From assembly GCA_003184365.1 (NCBI GenBank), contig NKYR01000051.1, positions 62,001-126,000 of the forward strand: a DNA stretch of 64,000 nt, read 5' to 3'. This stretch comes from Evernia prunastri (taxonomy: Eukaryota; Ascomycota; Lecanoromycetes; Lecanorales; Parmeliaceae). Positions 1 to 10,372 of the stretch are shown here, piece after piece (within the stretch, counting starts at the first letter, position 1; every line of letters starts with the position of its first letter). The notes under the pieces were generated by a model. It was given only the letters and a program-made list of their open reading frames with translations. It did not search any database and was not told where the DNA came from. A program made the position numbers and the translations under genes.

Positions 1-122
1 TTCAAAGTCAAGGGCTACCTCGTCCCGATACATCATGTCAGATACTCTCTTCGCATTGCTGGTCTCACTCGACAGCCTTTCTCCTTATATACATAGACCA
101 TCTCCGCAGCCCTAGTTATATA

Positions 123-506
123 ATGCCTCAGTCTCGAAAAACCGGGACGACACACCACTGTCCAGGTCCCAAAATAGCGCTCTATGCCAAATTGGGCCGC
201 TGTGAAGTTGTCGGCCGTTCTTGCCGCACCCACCAGATTCAATGTCCGGATCCCAGATGCGGCGGCTGGGCCCATTTGAAGTATGAGAGCTGTGTTCGAT
301 GCGTCCAGCGCGCTGAGGTAAAATTGATACCGTGGTTCTGGTAGTTTGTACATAAGTGGTCTGACGGTGAACTGTAGGCAGCGAGGAGGGAAGCGGCCGC
401 CGCGGCACAGGAGGAGCAAGGATGGCGAGCACAGGAATTGGAGCGAGAACGTGCATTGGCCTCGCGTACGAAAGGAAAGAATCCTCTTAAAGCCAGAAAA
501 AAGTGA
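123..506 (+). CDS. Small Cys/His-rich protein, 107 aa, two exons
   Basis: Two exons, 123-317 and 378-506, join in phase 0 across a 60-bp intron (GTAAAA donor after GCTGAG, CTGTAG acceptor). The product has 107 residues. The N-terminal half holds seven cysteines and two adjacent histidines, including a C-x4-C ... C-x2-C arrangement (CPDPRC, then CVRC about ten residues later) that looks like a small zinc-binding module. The second exon codes for an Ala/Glu/Arg-rich segment that should form a single charged helix or coiled coil and ends in a Lys-rich tail. There is no signal peptide, so a cytosolic or nuclear protein is likely. I do not recognise the family; zinc binding is inferred from cysteine spacing only. 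The clean splice and the changed composition after it make a real gene likely. Confidence 0.6.
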
Positions 507-2035
507 CGCCAGCTCATGGTTTCATCAGCTCCCACATGCGATGTATTATCTGTGAGTTCCGTTGATACGCGGATGACGCTGATTTTGTGCTGTATACTAA
601 AAGTTCATAAGCGTTGTCAGAACCCCATCATCGTTTCTATTTGCAGACCAACAATTGTTTCAACGTTGGTCAGTACGAAGCATGTTATATGGTGCGCTTT
701 GTAGCTGGAAGCAATGTCGAATCATCCATTGACAAAGAAGCGAGGTAATCGAAGTATGTTCAATATGGAACAGGGATTGTGCCAATTAGAAAAGAAAATA
801 GAACCAAATAAACACAGCATGGCGCAAGCCAAAGAGAACATCATGTAAGAAAACCATGCAGAAAGTCATATTGGTGCACACCTTGTAGCACAGATTTGTC
901 CATTTCTCACAACCTTAGTCTGTGACCTGACTCCAACTCTACAAGCAACATAAGATGCTAATTATCACTTCGCCTCCTTTATGCTCACACGAACAGGTCA
1001 GCAGTAGTCGTTCGGTCGATCATATTAGCTCCGCTGAATAGCGCTGTAACCAACCATTCAGCCCATGAGAGAACAGTGTATTCTTGTTACAGAATTCTCC
1101 AGCTTTTATAGACAATCAATCGCATGTTCACCTGAGCAGATGTAAAGATCGCACATAGGATAAGCCTGCGGCTACGACAAGGACTACCTGTCACCAATAA
1201 GGAAAAGAACATAGTCGGTGCCCCGACTGTCAAGACATCTGCTTTGAGATCGAAGATTCCAAATTGACCGAGGAGGTCCTTCTTCGATAAGCTTGATGAC
1301 TGGATCGAGGATGCGGGCGTCTGGAATATCGAGGTTGCTTTGATGGTGCAGCTGCTTGCTGCCTCTGCTATATTTTAATTGAGTCAAGAGCAAGTATCAT
1401 AGTACAACCATATCTTGATAGATCGCAGTGCCTATGCAGTGCCTTGTGTACCCGCGTCTATTCAATAGTTACGGAGATGAAATGTGCGCAGACGCAACTG
1501 TTTATCAATGGTGATAAGGGTCAGTCAGCAGGTGGGGATTGAGGTATGGATTTTGAACGTCGCTTTAGAGACGTGCGACAAAGAAAACATCAGGCTCTGG
1601 CCGCAGCTTTCTCAAAATGCAGCGTTCTTTCAGTCGTCCCTGCCGCCTCGAATATGTAGGGGCCTGGATTAGTACTGTTAATAGGACTTTGAAACCAGGA
1701 GGATTATAGTATTCGGCTTTTCCTAATTTTACTTTTTCCTCTTTTTTCAACAATACGCTGGATATCGGAGGGATCGGACTGTACTGATGGGAGCTGATGG
1801 GAGCATGCTTTCATGTGTCCAATTAATGGACGTAGATCGGTCCGAGATCTCGGCACGAGCGAAAATTTCCTCGAGACCGTATGAGCTCATATGAGCCTTG
1901 AGCTACCCTACGTTTTGCCAAAATCCAGGTTTCCTCCTTCCAACTTATCATCTTTTCTCCCTTAATGATTGAAGTTGAACATCAGTCCTGAAAGAGCACA
2001 GCGATCGTGAACGCAACGCTCACCTGATCCCAAAC
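507..2035. other. Intergenic stretch without a recognisable gene
   Basis: AT-rich, with only short ORFs (for example 1184-1393 on minus and 1484-1672 on plus) that show no motif and no plausible splicing. I see no gene here. Its 3' end should hold the promoter of the gene that starts at 2036. Confidence 0.5.
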
Positions 2036-2939
2036 ATGTCCTCACTGACGGCTATCGAGTTTTCGAGCCGTCGCCAAAGAGCGACAGCATCTTCGGAAGG
2101 CACTGCATCTACAAGCATATCTTCATTCGATCCCTCACAACCCGCAGAGAACCGTCTCCTCAGACTACCGCCTGAAAATTCGTGAAGAGATTTATGCCTT
2201 CCTCTTCTCCGCCGGCGACCTTTCGATGCTGCGCACTTGCAAGGACATCAACGACGAAGCACAGTCTGTGTTCTATCGGACCGCAAGTTTCCGCAAAGAT
2301 ATCGGGTACCGCGGGGCTTACGGATTCCACGACACACCTCTATCGCCCCTGGCCCAAAATCTTGAACTCCGGTGCGATCTCTACAACGGCTTTATGACGT
2401 TCGCGCCTGGTAATATTTGCCGGAGGCGCATGCTCATGAAGCTAGATCTCGGCCTGAAACATTTTCTGTCGATGCACCAGTACAAAATTGCCATGCTTCT
2501 TGCGGAGCCGGAAAGGTTCATCGGGTTTCGGACCCTGGAGGTTACTTTCAAATTCAACGAGCTCGACTGTCCTGGAGCAGACCCTTGGACTGCCGCCGAC
2601 AAGCCTATGATGAGACAGTCGGTGAAGGAAAGACTGGAGCCAACGCTGGGTCCCGCGACTGAGTACGAGAGGGATGGTGGCCAATGCGTCGGGTTCCGTC
2701 CGTGGACGTTTGCAAATCATCGATATCAGCAAAGGAAAACCTTGTGGACTGTACGCGATGTTCTTGGCAGGCAAAGGCTCTATACGCGCTTTTGTATAAA
2801 GGACCGTTCGACTGACGGAGGCGAGGACGGACGGAGGAGCGGCGAAGAGAAAGGTGAGATGGTAGAAGCGAGGAACGAAGGAAATAGCAGGGACATGGAG
2901 TCGAGCAATATAGAGGAAAGAGATATATATTGTGAATGA
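2036..2939 (+). pseudogene. 2EXR/F-box-like protein gene broken by a one-base frameshift
   Basis: An ATG at 2036 opens a frame of about 49 codons ending in a motif like LLRLPPE, then a TGA at 2183-2185. The frame one base over carries on as IREEIYAFLFSAGDLSMLR and then open to 2939. Joined, the two give the hallmark of the fungal 2EXR-type family (LPxEIRxxIYxxLF followed by a cysteine-containing helix). The switch sits in the A-run 2175-2178, where one A too many explains it. The last ~60 residues are Glu/Arg/Gly-rich and may be read-through of non-coding DNA. It is either a recent pseudogene or an assembly indel. Such proteins are often numerous in dothideomycetes and of unknown role. Confidence 0.55.
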
Positions 2940-3520
2940 GAGTCGTGTGCAGTAAAAGCTTTCGGAATTTGGCGAGAAGAGGAAGATGGAAAGGATGAAA
3001 GAAGCCGAGTCCCTGTCTCGGTTTGCTATAACAAAATAGATGGAATGTACGGTGTATCCGACTGGCTTTCGGTTACTGATTGCCTTGGTATGTGTATCCA
3101 GTCAATCATCAGGTATTCGTTGCTCTCAATCAGAGCATAATGCAGCGATGAAGCGACCTACGAATGCAGTAAGACTTCCCGCTGCGCAGATTCTTGTATT
3201 GGGTAAGCCTGGATTTCTACTTACCCAAGTGGACTCGCAAAGCGTGTCGATCGAAGATCATTGCGTCGCAAAGCAATTCATGCTTGTACTTTCTACCAAG
3301 GCTTTGTACTGCCATTTCTTTGATAAAAACGTGAGGTAACGTGAAAGATTGCGATAAGCAAGATGCAGGGATCTTGTACGTAAGAGCCCAACAATACATG
3401 CGACACATGCGAAATTGAAATGTATGAGTGGGCGATTTATGCTCTTTGAAGCAAGATGGTGCGGAAGAGGAACACTGCATGCGACGAGCATGAAACAAAA
3501 GTGGCGACCGAGGTACAACA
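2940..3520. other. Intergenic stretch before the foldback element
   Basis: Overlapping ORFs on both strands between 3040 and 3620 have no recognisable motif and partly run into the repeat arm that starts at 3521. No supported gene. Confidence 0.45.
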
Positions 3521-3778
3521 TACAGTTGTTTTCAAAACCATTGGCGAATGCGGGAACCAGATGCTTCCCGCACCTAATTTTGGTGGAGTACCCAACTACC
3601 TCCCAGCACCAAATGAGCAAATGTAGAATAATAGATAGATATGGCCTGATTGTTCAAATTTGAAGCCTTGGTATAGCTATAATCGTTGAATCCTTGATAT
3701 AGCATATTCTGCTCGTCTCTCTTCTCGTCGTCGCTTTCGTCATCGCTGCTGCTGCTATGCTACTATGCTACTATGCTG

Positions 3779-4490
3779 AATGTTCAATATAGTGAACTTA
3801 TGCTGCTCTGCAATGTAGTGTTATTCTGCAATATAGTGTTGCTCTTTAATATCGTGATCTTATGCTGCTCTACAATATAGTGTTATTCTGTAATATAATG
3901 TTGCTCTGCAATATAGTGCTGCTCTGCAATGTAGTGCTGCTCTTTAATGTAGTGATTTTATACTGCTCTGTAATATAGTTGCTGCTCTGCAATGTAGTGT
4001 TGCTCTGCAATGTAGTGCTGCTTTATAATGATAGTTGCTGTTCTGCAATGTAGTAATTTTATGCTGCTCTGCAATGTAGTGCTGCTCTTCAATGTAGTGA
4101 TATTCTTTAATATAGTGCTCTGCTTTAATGTAGTGCTGTTCTTCAATGTAGTGCTGCTCTTTAATGTAGTTGCTGTCCTGCAATGCGGTGTTGTTCTTCA
4201 ATATAGTAATCTTATGCTGCTCTGCAATGTAGTGTTGCTCTGCAATGAAGTGCTGCTCTGTAATATAGTTGCTATTCTACAATATAGTGTTGCTCTGCAA
4301 TATAGTTGCTATTCTACAATGTAGTGTTGCTCTGCAATGTAGTGCTGCTCTGCAATATAATTACTGCCCTGCAATATAGTGTTGCTGTGTAATATAGTGT
4401 TGCTCTGCAACGTAATTGCTGCTCTGCAATATAGTATTACTGTGTAATATAGTATTGCTCTGCAATGTAGTTGCTGCTCTGCATATAATG
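3779..4490. repeat. Left tandem array of ~17-bp units
   Basis: About forty imperfect copies of a unit like TGCTCTGCAATGTAGTG run head to tail, with variants TTTAATATAGTG, TGTAATATAGTT and CTTCAATGTAGTG. Unit length drifts because of small spacers such as ATCTTATGC and GTTGC. Long ORFs across it (3944-4324, both strands) are repeat translations rich in Leu-Cys-Asn-Val-Val or Glu-Gln-His-Tyr-Ile, not genes. Confidence 0.85.
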
Positions 4491-4504
4491 TAATTGAACA
4501 CTAC

Positions 4505-4778
4505 TGTAACGGGGTCTAGGCATGCGTGAGTGAGTAACAGATGGATTGGTTACTAGATAGACTGAATCCTGAGGAACTCGGTGGGAGTCCTCAGAGGCAG
4601 CATATTTAGCAGGGGAGAGTGCACCCCCATGCCAAGCAAACTTACTATGCGACTGCTATAGCCGCACAGCCGCACAGCTGCACCAGAGGGATAGTCTCCC
4701 GGATCTGGCCTAGATGTATGTTGGATTCCTGGATTTCTGACAGGCCGCCTCATGCCTAGAGACCTCATGGTCCTTACA
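4505..4778. mobile_element. Solo LTR with 5-bp target duplication
   Basis: A 274-bp unit begins TGTAACGGGG and ends GGTCCTTACA, giving the TGTAA...TTACA inverted ends typical of fungal LTR retrotransposon repeats. It is flanked on both sides by the same five bases ACTAC (4500-4504 and 4779-4783), as expected for integrase-made target duplications. No internal retrotransposon sequence is present, so this is a solo LTR left after recombination between two LTRs. It interrupts the tandem-repeat palindrome at its centre. The sub-family (copia or gypsy) cannot be told from the LTR alone. Confidence 0.75.
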
Positions 4779-5200
4779 ACTACATTGCAGAGCAACACTA
4801 CATTATATGTAGAGCAGCAACTACATTGCAGAGTAACACTATATTATAGAGCAACACTACATTGCAGAGCAACACTATATTGCAGAGCAGCATGAAATCA
4901 CTATATTGAAAAACAACACTATAGTGCAGAGCAGCAACTATATTGTAGAGCAACACTATATTGCAGAGCAACACTATATTGTAGGGCAGCAACTACATTG
5001 TAGAGCGACACTATATTACAGAGTAACACTATATTGCAGGGCAGCAACTACGCTGCAGAGCAGCAACTACATTGCAGAGCAGCACTACATGGAAGCAGAG
5101 CACTACATGGGAGCAGAGCATTACATGGAAGCAGAGCATAGGAGCACTACAATAAAGCAGAGTATAGAAGCACTATATGGAAGCAGAGCACTACATTGAA
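4779..5200. repeat. Right tandem array, inverted relative to the left array
   Basis: The same ~17-bp unit appears here as its reverse complement (CACTATATTGCAGAGCAA and variants), then grades after about 5080 into CACTACATGGAAGCAGAG units. The orientation opposite to 3779-4490 makes the pair foldback arms. ORFs 4798-5199 are repeat translations. Confidence 0.85.
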
Positions 5201-5580
5201 GCTAAGCATTATACTGAAGATCCAGCATAGCAGCATAGCAGCAGGACTATATTAAAGCTTAGCGTGTACGACATGATATAGGCGGGGATATGGCGACGGC
5301 GACGTGGAGGACTTGAAAGGTTTACAAAAAAGCTACACCAGGCTAGTGGTCAAATGGACTATACACGGCGTCAAATTTGAAGATTCTACATCTATTTATC
5401 ATGTTTCTTTATATCTACATTTGGTGCTGAGAGGTAGATGGTGTACTCTCATATTTTAGGTGCGGGAAGCATCTGGTTCCCGCATTCGCCAATGGTTTTG
5501 AAAACAACTGTACGAAGATCGCCAAGACTTGGAGGTTTGATTTGGGATGTTTTATATTCATTTTCCTGGTACTGAGCTGA

Positions 5581-6725
5581 TCATGGCGTCGCAACTACGG
5601 TGTTTGGTAGATCCACACTGGTTCTTGTTGCGTTATTGTAAATAGACTTTCCGTAGGTAGATATGTTTTGGGATGTTGGGGCACCATTCAATGTCGTATT
5701 TGCATCAATCTCCAACAGTTCGAGGCTGCCACTGTGGATGGGTATCGTGCCGCTAAAGAACTGCCTGCCCACGCTTGGAAAATCTGTGCACCCTAACCGA
5801 ATGTCTGCCGCGAGTCCGTTAGCATTGCTCAGATAGATTCGAAATCATAGATCCAAGCCAAAGTCGCGAGAGTCGACTCACTGGTAGCATAGAAAACGTA
5901 GTTCTGCGCGTTATTCGCAGAACTGCTGCCACTCAGCGACATGCAGTCGTTGGCAGTGGAGACTTCCGATAGGCTCCCACTGCGGGCATAGATGTAAACA
6001 TGCGCCAGCTCATGCAATAATACCCACAGCTGGTAGTCAACCAGGCGGTTGCCACTTTCTCGGAAACGATTGAAATGCGGGTCCACAGTCAAGCAAGTTG
6101 ACTTTGAAGACGAGGGAATAGGGGCGAACGACCAAAAAGCGGGGCATAGTACGATGGAGGGTCTGAGATACTTTGAGCCAAAAATGCCAAAGGCATTCAC
6201 TGGACTTTGTTGGCACACTGTGTATGCATCTTTCTGGTTCCCCCCGTATCCACCGGCTGCTACCGACCATGTTACTTGCTTGTAGTCTGTGACACACACG
6301 AACTGGGGCGTGAGTGGTATCCCGAAGTATTCAGAGGGGAGACCTTGGAAAGCGTGGGGTCCGGGTGAGACGGGCGAACCTGTCGTGATGTTTAGGAAGA
6401 GGTCGTACACATCTGGGGCGAAAGCAATGTTTTTGAAAAAAGTGGTATATGTAGTACTGGACGTGGGCAGGGAGGCGTCTTCGAGAACCGGCTCGAGTGT
6501 ATTGATGAGGGTGTTGATAAGGATGGAAGCTTCTGAAGCGCGTGTGCCGCAGTTGTATATATGGTACGGTCCTGCTTGGACATCTGCCATAGCTGCAAGG
6601 AATGTTAGTCTTTGGGCCTTGGCAGACAGACAAGGAAACATACGTGCGATATACTGCGGGCTCGCACATGCTGTGCTCAACAGACCCAGGAACAGCCAGC
6701 ATCGCTGTCTAGACAGCCTCTGCAT
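5581..6725 (-). CDS. Secreted HExxH metalloprotease (M35-like), three exons
   Basis: Exons on minus are 6725-6644, 6592-5882 and 5804-5581; the product has 338 aa. Intron 1 (51 bp) has GTATGT, CTAAC and CAG; intron 2 (77 bp) has GTGAGT, GCTAAC and CGGCAG. Intron 1 keeps the frame, so without it an unspliced ORF also exists; intron 2 replaces a stop with a conserved-looking C-terminal exon. A signal peptide ends near CASPQ. The zinc site is LLHELAHVY, followed some 20-30 residues later by NDCMSL and an NAQNYVFYAT block typical of fungal deuterolysin-like enzymes. I expect an extracellular zinc endopeptidase; the exact MEROPS family is uncertain. It is the first of several secreted-protein genes in this half of the window. 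Confidence 0.8.
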
Positions 6726-7068
6726 CCTAAGATTATTGAAGTGTGAAAAATGCCAAGGTTAATGTTGCAAAATATGGCGAAGTGCATAAGTCCTTTTTCT
6801 TTCGGCACCCAAAGAGAAATCATATCGGATGTATATAGACTTTTCGCATAGAAGCAGACGGAGATGAGGCCGACGCAATCCCGTGATTCCACGAGACGTA
6901 TCGGGTATTTGATATTAACAGCCGAGTCTGAGATTAGCGCGCAAAGACTAACGCATATACGTGGTTGCGCCGGAGCCGCTCCAGGCAGACTGGCGAATCA
7001 CAAGAAAAGTCAATCACGGACGGTGCTTACATCATGAACATGCGAATTCTACTCGTCAGATAGCAACG
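6726..7068. other. Upstream region of the metalloprotease gene
   Basis: No gene seen. Being upstream of a minus-strand gene, it should carry its promoter; a GTATATAG stretch lies near 6830. Confidence 0.35.
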
Positions 7069-7431
7069 TCAAACGTTCGGTGCTCTGAGGCTGAGGTTAA
7101 CTTCTAACGAAATGCCGCTGGCGCCGGTAAGATGCACCGTTTCGGTTGGGGTTTGCCACGGCAGACGCGTATATTTGAGATTTCCGTTGGGCTCTTTCAC
7201 AACAGACTCTACTTCCGACTGAATCTTAGATTCCGGGTTCGTATAATACTCCGCCTTGACTAGCCCCGAGTAGTCTGAAGCCCTTAGCTCAGTATAACAC
7301 GATTTAGCGAACCTTCCTGCCTGGAGGCAATCAACCGAGTAAACCAGGCTCTTGTTCAAAGGAAATTGAACCTGATAACCTGCATTAGTAGGGGTTTGAG
7401 TACGAGATTCAAATACGGTCATATCATGCAT
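7069..7431 (-). CDS. Hypothetical protein, 120 aa
   Basis: A single ATG-to-TGA frame of 120 codons. The sequence is polar and looks beta-rich, with two cysteines, no signal peptide and no membrane segment. The amino-acid mix looks like a real protein (even use of hydrophobic and charged residues, no low-complexity run), but I do not recognise the family and see no neighbouring exon that would clearly splice to it. It could also be the last exon of a longer decayed gene whose 5' part lay in 7432-7900. Confidence 0.35.
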   Translation of the reverse strand: MHDMTVFESRTQTPTNAGYQVQFPLNKSLVYSVDCLQAGRFAKSCYTELRASDYSGLVKAEYYTNPESKIQSEVESVVKEPNGNLKYTRLPWQTPTETVHLTGASGISLEVNLSLRAPNV

Positions 7432-7911
7432 TCTCCAATCTTATTTGGGAAGAGCGACCAAATCACTAGCCTCGTGGGGCTCGGATGACTTGGAAAAAGA
7501 AGATCTTGACGTGATACGCTATCCACGAGCTGAGCAACCTTGAGTCTTGAGCCGTCGTGGCGCGACCACCGAAAATCATCAGCAGTAAGCGCAAAGTTGA
7601 CGAGTTCTACCTAAATGGGACGAAGCATGAGTGTTGCAGATTGCGGTGAGAATGCATCTATCATCTCGTATCTTTTTTAATGACTGGTATGGCTGAAACG
7701 TCGTTGGAACCTTCCCGGCATGATGCAATGTAGGATATGAGTCGTTGGGAAAAGAGAGTATGGAACTCATTTCTTGCGGGTTAAGAGGAGTCCAGCAAAT
7801 ATCGAGATAATTCACACTTGACACCTGTATGACAGAGTCTGCATCATGCGTTATCTCCGGAACACGCGTCTCCCGAAGTCAGTGAGTTTACTGTCAGTCA
7901 ACGTCTACGGT
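7432..7911. other. Unassigned stretch with one small minus ORF
   Basis: An 81-codon minus ORF at 7579-7824 shows no motif. It may be chance or a remnant belonging to the gene at 7069. Nothing else seen. Confidence 0.3.
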
Positions 7912-8491
7912 CTAGATGTTGCGGAGCTTCAGGGAAATCTCTGCGGCCAATATCGTAGGAATTTTAAGCTTTAGACTGCGTGATTCAGAGAACGGATTCC
8001 GGTAAATGGCTGATGAAACCCATTTGTTCACATCTGGAGGGTAGCGCAAGTTGATCTCCAGCTGGCGTAAGGCTTTGAGCCTGGTGAGAAGACTGCTGGG
8101 GATGTAATCGTCATTGACAGTGCTTTTCTCGCCGTTATAGGTGAAACGGAACTTGCGTGTATGCTCCGCAATCTCATGTCACGCAATGTAGGTTCCGATA
8201 AACAGTGACAGCGCTTGAAGTCGCTAGTAGTGTAGAACATAAAAAGCATTTCCTGTAGTAAAACGATGCGAACCAAATCACCTTGAACGACGCGACCCAA
8301 GGGCCGCGGAGAAAATTTGACCTTTGCTCCTCTGCTACATCGTTTAGATCGTGTAGTAGAAGTTCCTCTGGTAGCTGTAGTAGATGCATCCCGTTCATAA
8401 TGCCTGTTTTCTCCACCTGTCTCCAGGAAGACACACATTGGAGAGAGGCTTGAACGACGATATTGGCCTCCGCGTATTGATGCTCTGGCAT
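7912..8491 (-). pseudogene. F-box protein relic, multiple frame breaks
   Basis: Pieces of one protein lie in three minus-strand frames in the right order. The first frame (8491 downward) holds an F-box-like start, MNGMHLLQLPEELLLHDLND. The second holds VVQGDLVRIVLLQEMLFMF and a YTTSDFKRCH block. The third, ending at the TAG 7912-7914, holds EHTRKFRFTYNG, LKALRQLEINLRYPP and a closing KLKIPTILAAEISLKLRNI. The third frame has a TGA between IGTYIA and HEIAEH, where CGA would be expected. Introns cannot explain that stop or both frame changes, so this is a decayed F-box gene. The substrate-recognition part is unknown. Confidence 0.55.
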
Positions 8492-9195
8492 TGCGGGTGG
8501 GCCTCAAGGTATAATAGTCTATTGTTGTATGTCTAGTAGCCGTTGGCTCTCCAGATGGGTTTATATAGCACCGGAGAGAAAATTCGCTTACGTGTTTTAA
8601 AGGTCCGGTGACGTTGAGGTGGATTGAAAGTCTGTTTCTGTATTTGTCTGAAGGCCTGAGGTCATGTCGAGGAAGTGTCTACTTAGAATTCACCAAGTTT
8701 CAAGCTTTTCCTGCCCTTGTGTGGCTGTCGATGTATCAAGCGGAGAAAAAAATGTCAACGGACTTTCAGTCAACCAGGGTAATCACGACAAGCCGATAAG
8801 GATAACGCCAATCCAACTCGCTCTGCTCACAATATAACCTTGAGTCGCAATGAAGTAGAGCGTAGTCTCCATTGCATTCTAGCGTCTAATCTAGAAGCGT
8901 GATATCCCGCAGCAAGGAAAAATGCACGGGCATATGCCGGACCTGTTGCGTATTATTGGTCAACGACAGGAAAGAAGAATTGCCAACGACGTCCGGCTGG
9001 TCCATGGAGGTGATAGGCGTGATCGGCAAACCCGTGCTCATGTAACTATTGACCACAGCTTCAAAAGGTGAGTACGCCGAATATATATACAGAGCCGCCG
9101 GTGCTCGTCCGGTCTGCTGGTCTAATTGTCCACAAGTCAGCTATGAGCGAGCTCGCCTCAGGAGTCGCAAGGGTCGCCGAGGGAACATATGGGGA
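8492..9195. other. Intergenic stretch
   Basis: Short ORFs only (8608-8799 and 9068-9280 on plus, the latter overlapping the 3' end of the next gene). No supported gene. Confidence 0.4.
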
Positions 9196-9754
9196 CTACA
9201 GACTGATTAAAGGCACGTATCCGCCACTAGGGCCACTCCCACTCCTGGGGGTGCCACACACGAACAGTGCCTGCATCTGATCGAGGACTACTCTCCAATT
9301 TTCACCCCATAGCGCATTAAAGACGAAGCCGTCGGGTCGGGCGAGGCTCATCAGTGCGAGACGACAGCTGTCTGAAAGGCTCATCGTCAACACAAGGCTC
9401 CAAACAGATGCTCCAAAGTACAACTTCTGGCAGGCATAGTCATTTTGACGTACTATATCTCCATATCTTCGGCAGCTGATTGATAGGCCGCGGCTTATAC
9501 CGGTTGTAGACCGCGGCGAAAGGCGTCTGGAGGCACTGCGGCTCAGACCACAACTGGAAGCGCCTGGAGTTGATGCTGGTGCTGGGTTCCTGAGCGAACG
9601 GCATCGAGCGCAATGCGCTTACGCAATCTCTGTAATTCGGGATGCCGTAGATAGCTGTACTGCAGAAAGGTTGGGGCTGCGCCGCTGAGCAGACGCGGAG
9701 CATGAGGATTAGCATACAGATGCCGGACCTGGAGCGAAGTGGTAGGATCGGCAT
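9196..9754 (-). CDS. Secreted cysteine-bearing protein, 158 aa, two exons
   Basis: Exon 1 is 9754-9454 and exon 2 is 9371-9196 on minus. The 82-bp intron starts GTACGT and ends CTTTCAG in phase 1. The ATG at 9754 gives a signal peptide (core ICMLILMLRVCSA); a further upstream in-frame ATG at 9883 would bury it. Mature features in order: FCSTAIYGIPNYRDC, an AL...MPFA block, a NQLPKIWRY block ending exon 1, then SCRLALMSLARPDG, a Trp-rich stretch and a Gly-rich GPSGGYVP end. The architecture resembles orphan secreted families in plant-associated and saprobic dothideomycetes. It shares layout and intron position with the gene at 10373-11285. The function is unknown; an extracellular or effector-like role is inference. 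Confidence 0.72.
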
Positions 9755-10372
9755 GGCATGAGACTCTTCTGAAGAATATAGAAAAGTGTCCAGGTGGATA
9801 CTGGGAAGAGAAGGAGAAATGTTATGGGAGTGATGGTAGTTTGATCTCCAAAGCTCCTCTAGCCCAGCCAAAATGATGTGCATTCACTTGATTATCTGAT
9901 TTGCAAAGCAGGTCTCCCGATATTGGACCACAAAATCGTGATGTGCTTAGGAGAGTACGCCTAGGATTGGCCTGTATTGGCCTGGTGGATTATTTTCAAG
10001 CCAACGAATGGACATCGGGGTTTCAGGGGAACGAATATCCTTGCCCTCCACAGGGCGAACAGGACGTAGCAGAAAGCTGGCAAGACAGATTCTGGCGCTT
10101 AGTTCTTGTGCTCTGCTTCGCGCGGCTTTGATGTTTGGGGATACGAGCCGTAGATCTTACGTGTCATCCGCCGCGTGGCAAATAGATTAAAGTGGTCGCA
10201 GATCGTGATTGATTGGATGCGAATATACCGACTACTATCGTTTTGCGCTTGCCTATGCGTGGCTTTTTTGATCACTTGCATAGAGCATGCAAGTAAGCAG
10301 TAATGGCGTGCTGACAGCTCACAAAGAAGTACTTTAAGAGACTTCGAGCTCCCGATTACTGAGAAGTGGGCA
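9755..10372. other. Divergent intergenic region between two related secreted-protein genes
   Basis: Lies between the start of the minus gene at 9754 and the plus gene at 10373, so both promoters must be here. ORFs 9901-10131 and 10008-10190 have no motif and are treated as chance. Confidence 0.4.

Larger units (their letters stand above)
3521..5512. mobile_element. Foldback-like element: 2-kb imperfect palindrome with tandem sub-repeats
   Basis: The ends 3521-3577 and 5456-5512 are perfect 57-bp inverted copies (left end starts TACAGTTGTTTTCAAAACC). Inside them the arms stay recognisably complementary but diverged for about 100 bp more (shared blocks such as CAGCACCAAATG and TCAAATTTGA), followed by Gly-codon-like GTCGTCGC and GCTGCTATGCT blocks near 3725-3775 and their complements near 5222-5300. 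The middle of each arm is a tandem array of about 17-bp units. This matches the design of foldback transposons, whose long terminal inverted repeats contain direct sub-repeats. No transposase ORF is present, so it is non-autonomous if mobile. I found no clear target duplication outside the 57-bp ends. Confidence 0.6.

Noticed and set aside
3944..5199. Several ORFs of 60-100 codons and a CRISPR-like look of regularly repeated units
   Set aside because: The ORFs are translations of a tandem repeat and occur on both strands. The units lie directly head to tail without unique spacers, and the window is fungal, so it is not a CRISPR array.
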